Origin: Aquificaceae bacterium
Lineage (GTDB): Bacteria > Aquificota > Aquificia > Aquificales > Aquificaceae
Direction of reading: 5' to 3'
DNA length: 34,087 nt
NCBI GenBank assembly: GCA_015490155.1
Contig: WFYI01000018.1
Span: forward strand, 1 to 34,087
The notes under the pieces were generated by a model, which saw nothing but the letters and a program-made list of their open reading frames with translations, had not been told where the DNA came from and ran no database searches. Position numbers and translations under genes: made by a program. Shown one piece after another: positions 33,497-34,087 of the stretch; position 1 is the first letter of the stretch, and each line of letters starts with the position of its first letter.

Positions 33497-34087
33497 TTAC
33501 TTTAGAACCTTCTTTGTTTTTATATAAAAGATGTAGAGGTCTAATTCAGACTGCCTTAGTCCTATGCTATCACAAACCTGCTGAAGCTTTTCTTCCGCTT
33601 TGATGTACACCTTCGGTGTCAAAGTTTTAACCTCCTCTATAAGTCCGTTCTCCACCAAAAACCTGTATATGTGTCTATCTATTATGGCGACATCGTGAAA
33701 ACCGATATTTCTTAGAAAGTGAGACGCCTCTTTGAAGCCGAAGCCCTTTATTTTGTAGGGAGACTTTGCGTCAGCTATAAGCTCCCTAAGAGCCTTACCA
33801 CTATCGGCTTGCTTGATAATTCCCTCGAGGCTACTCCACCTGTCTCTAACAAGAGCTATCCTCTCCGCCCTCTGGTACGCAAACCTATGCCCAAAGCTTT
33901 GAATTTTCCGGGCTAACAGTTCTACCGGCAGTTCCGTAAAACCCTTTTCCCCGAGGGCAGCTTGTATTTTTATTCCCATCACCGCGGAAGAATTAGCCGT
34001 TAGGATACAAAAGCACAGCTCCGAAAAGGTCGTAGCCTCGTAATCTATATCCACAAAGGGACGGAGGTCAAAGTGGGTTTTTCCCTC
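33497..34087 (-). CDS. ogg: 8-oxoguanine DNA glycosylase/AP lyase (Ogg2-type), 5' end beyond window
   Basis: A HhH-GPD repair enzyme. The frame stays open to the window edge. The family usually has ~20 residues before the FSELCFCILTANSSA block, so the GTG at 34054 is probably not the true start and the gene continues outside. Seen: GHRFAYQRAERI near the middle, the hairpin KGFGFKEASHFLRNIG with the catalytic Lys, and IIDRHIYRFL with the Asp. No iron-sulfur cysteines are present, which fits the Ogg2 class rather than Nth. Confidence 0.9.
   Translation of the reverse strand, partial: EGKTHFDLRPFVDIDYEATTFSELCFCILTANSSAVMGIKIQAALGEKGFTELPVELLARKIQSFGHRFAYQRAERIALVRDRWSSLEGIIKQADSGKALRELIADAKSPYKIKGFGFKEASHFLRNIGFHDVAIIDRHIYRFLVENGLIEEVKTLTPKVYIKAEEKLQQVCDSIGLRQSELDLYIFYIKTKKVLK

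Overview
The window is chromosomal DNA from a thermophilic bacterium of the Aquificaceae (Aquifex / Hydrogenivirga / Hydrogenobacter type). This is judged from memory of family sequences; no search was run. Supporting points are a sulfide:quinone oxidoreductase with cysteines at 124, 156 and 347-like positions as in Aquifex, a thioredoxin-fold [2Fe-2S] ferredoxin with cysteines at 9, 22, 55 and 59, the bifunctional archaeal-type fructose-1,6-bisphosphate aldolase/phosphatase, heavy use of AGG/AGA and ATA codons, and extreme gene packing. About 45 protein genes and one tRNA fill almost all of the sequence.

Layout. 1-281: left edge with the tail of a probable transposase and a repeated 16-mer, probably an insertion-sequence remnant. 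282-7019: mostly leftward core genes: accD, then a tight unit mtaB - HlyD-like - FtsX/LolC-like - CDP-alcohol phosphatidyltransferase - ebfC - recR. A rightward ChaN-like exported protein lies between accD and recR. 7121-10552: rightward tatB/A - tatC - aldo/keto reductase, then dnaA. 10549-11694: leftward FBP aldolase/phosphatase. 11743-13574: a DppC-like permease and a DUF58 protein. 13557-15367: leftward tetR - small helical protein - hslV, then a cold-shock protein with its own promoter and long leader. 15440-21143: energy module, with sqr reading left and the haem-copper oxidase genes (subunit III - Sco - subunit II - subunit I - 58-aa membrane peptide) reading right from a shared AT-rich control region. 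21254-25532: a PEGA lipoprotein, dxr, leuA (with a Fur-like palindrome in its promoter) and a diguanylate cyclase. 25596-26334: nth and tRNA-Ser(UGA). 26394-31734: a seven-gene leftward operon with overlapping or touching genes (unknown protein - K+ channel - small membrane protein - trpG-like - APC-type transporter - ksgA - speE). 31855-34087: ADP-ribosylglycohydrolase - hfq, then leftward ferredoxin and an 8-oxoguanine glycosylase cut by the window end.

How it works together. The clearest physiological unit is sulfide oxidation coupled to oxygen: SQR passes electrons to the quinone pool, and the adjacent A2-type oxidase, with its Sco copper chaperone, completes the chain. The rest is housekeeping: fatty-acid synthesis, tRNA modification, Tat export, replication initiation, gluconeogenesis, isoprenoid and leucine synthesis, polyamines, rRNA methylation and base-excision repair.

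The most unusual signals concern genome compaction and expression rather than a new gene cassette. Three convergent gene pairs share a 4-bp stop-codon overlap (TTAA or TTAG). Several first-of-unit genes have no Shine-Dalgarno but carry a -10-like hexamer 8-12 bp before the start codon, which suggests leaderless mRNAs. The tat pair overlaps by 77 bp. A small membrane ORF follows the oxidase terminator. I found no CRISPR array, defence island, prophage or clearly novel multi-gene system.
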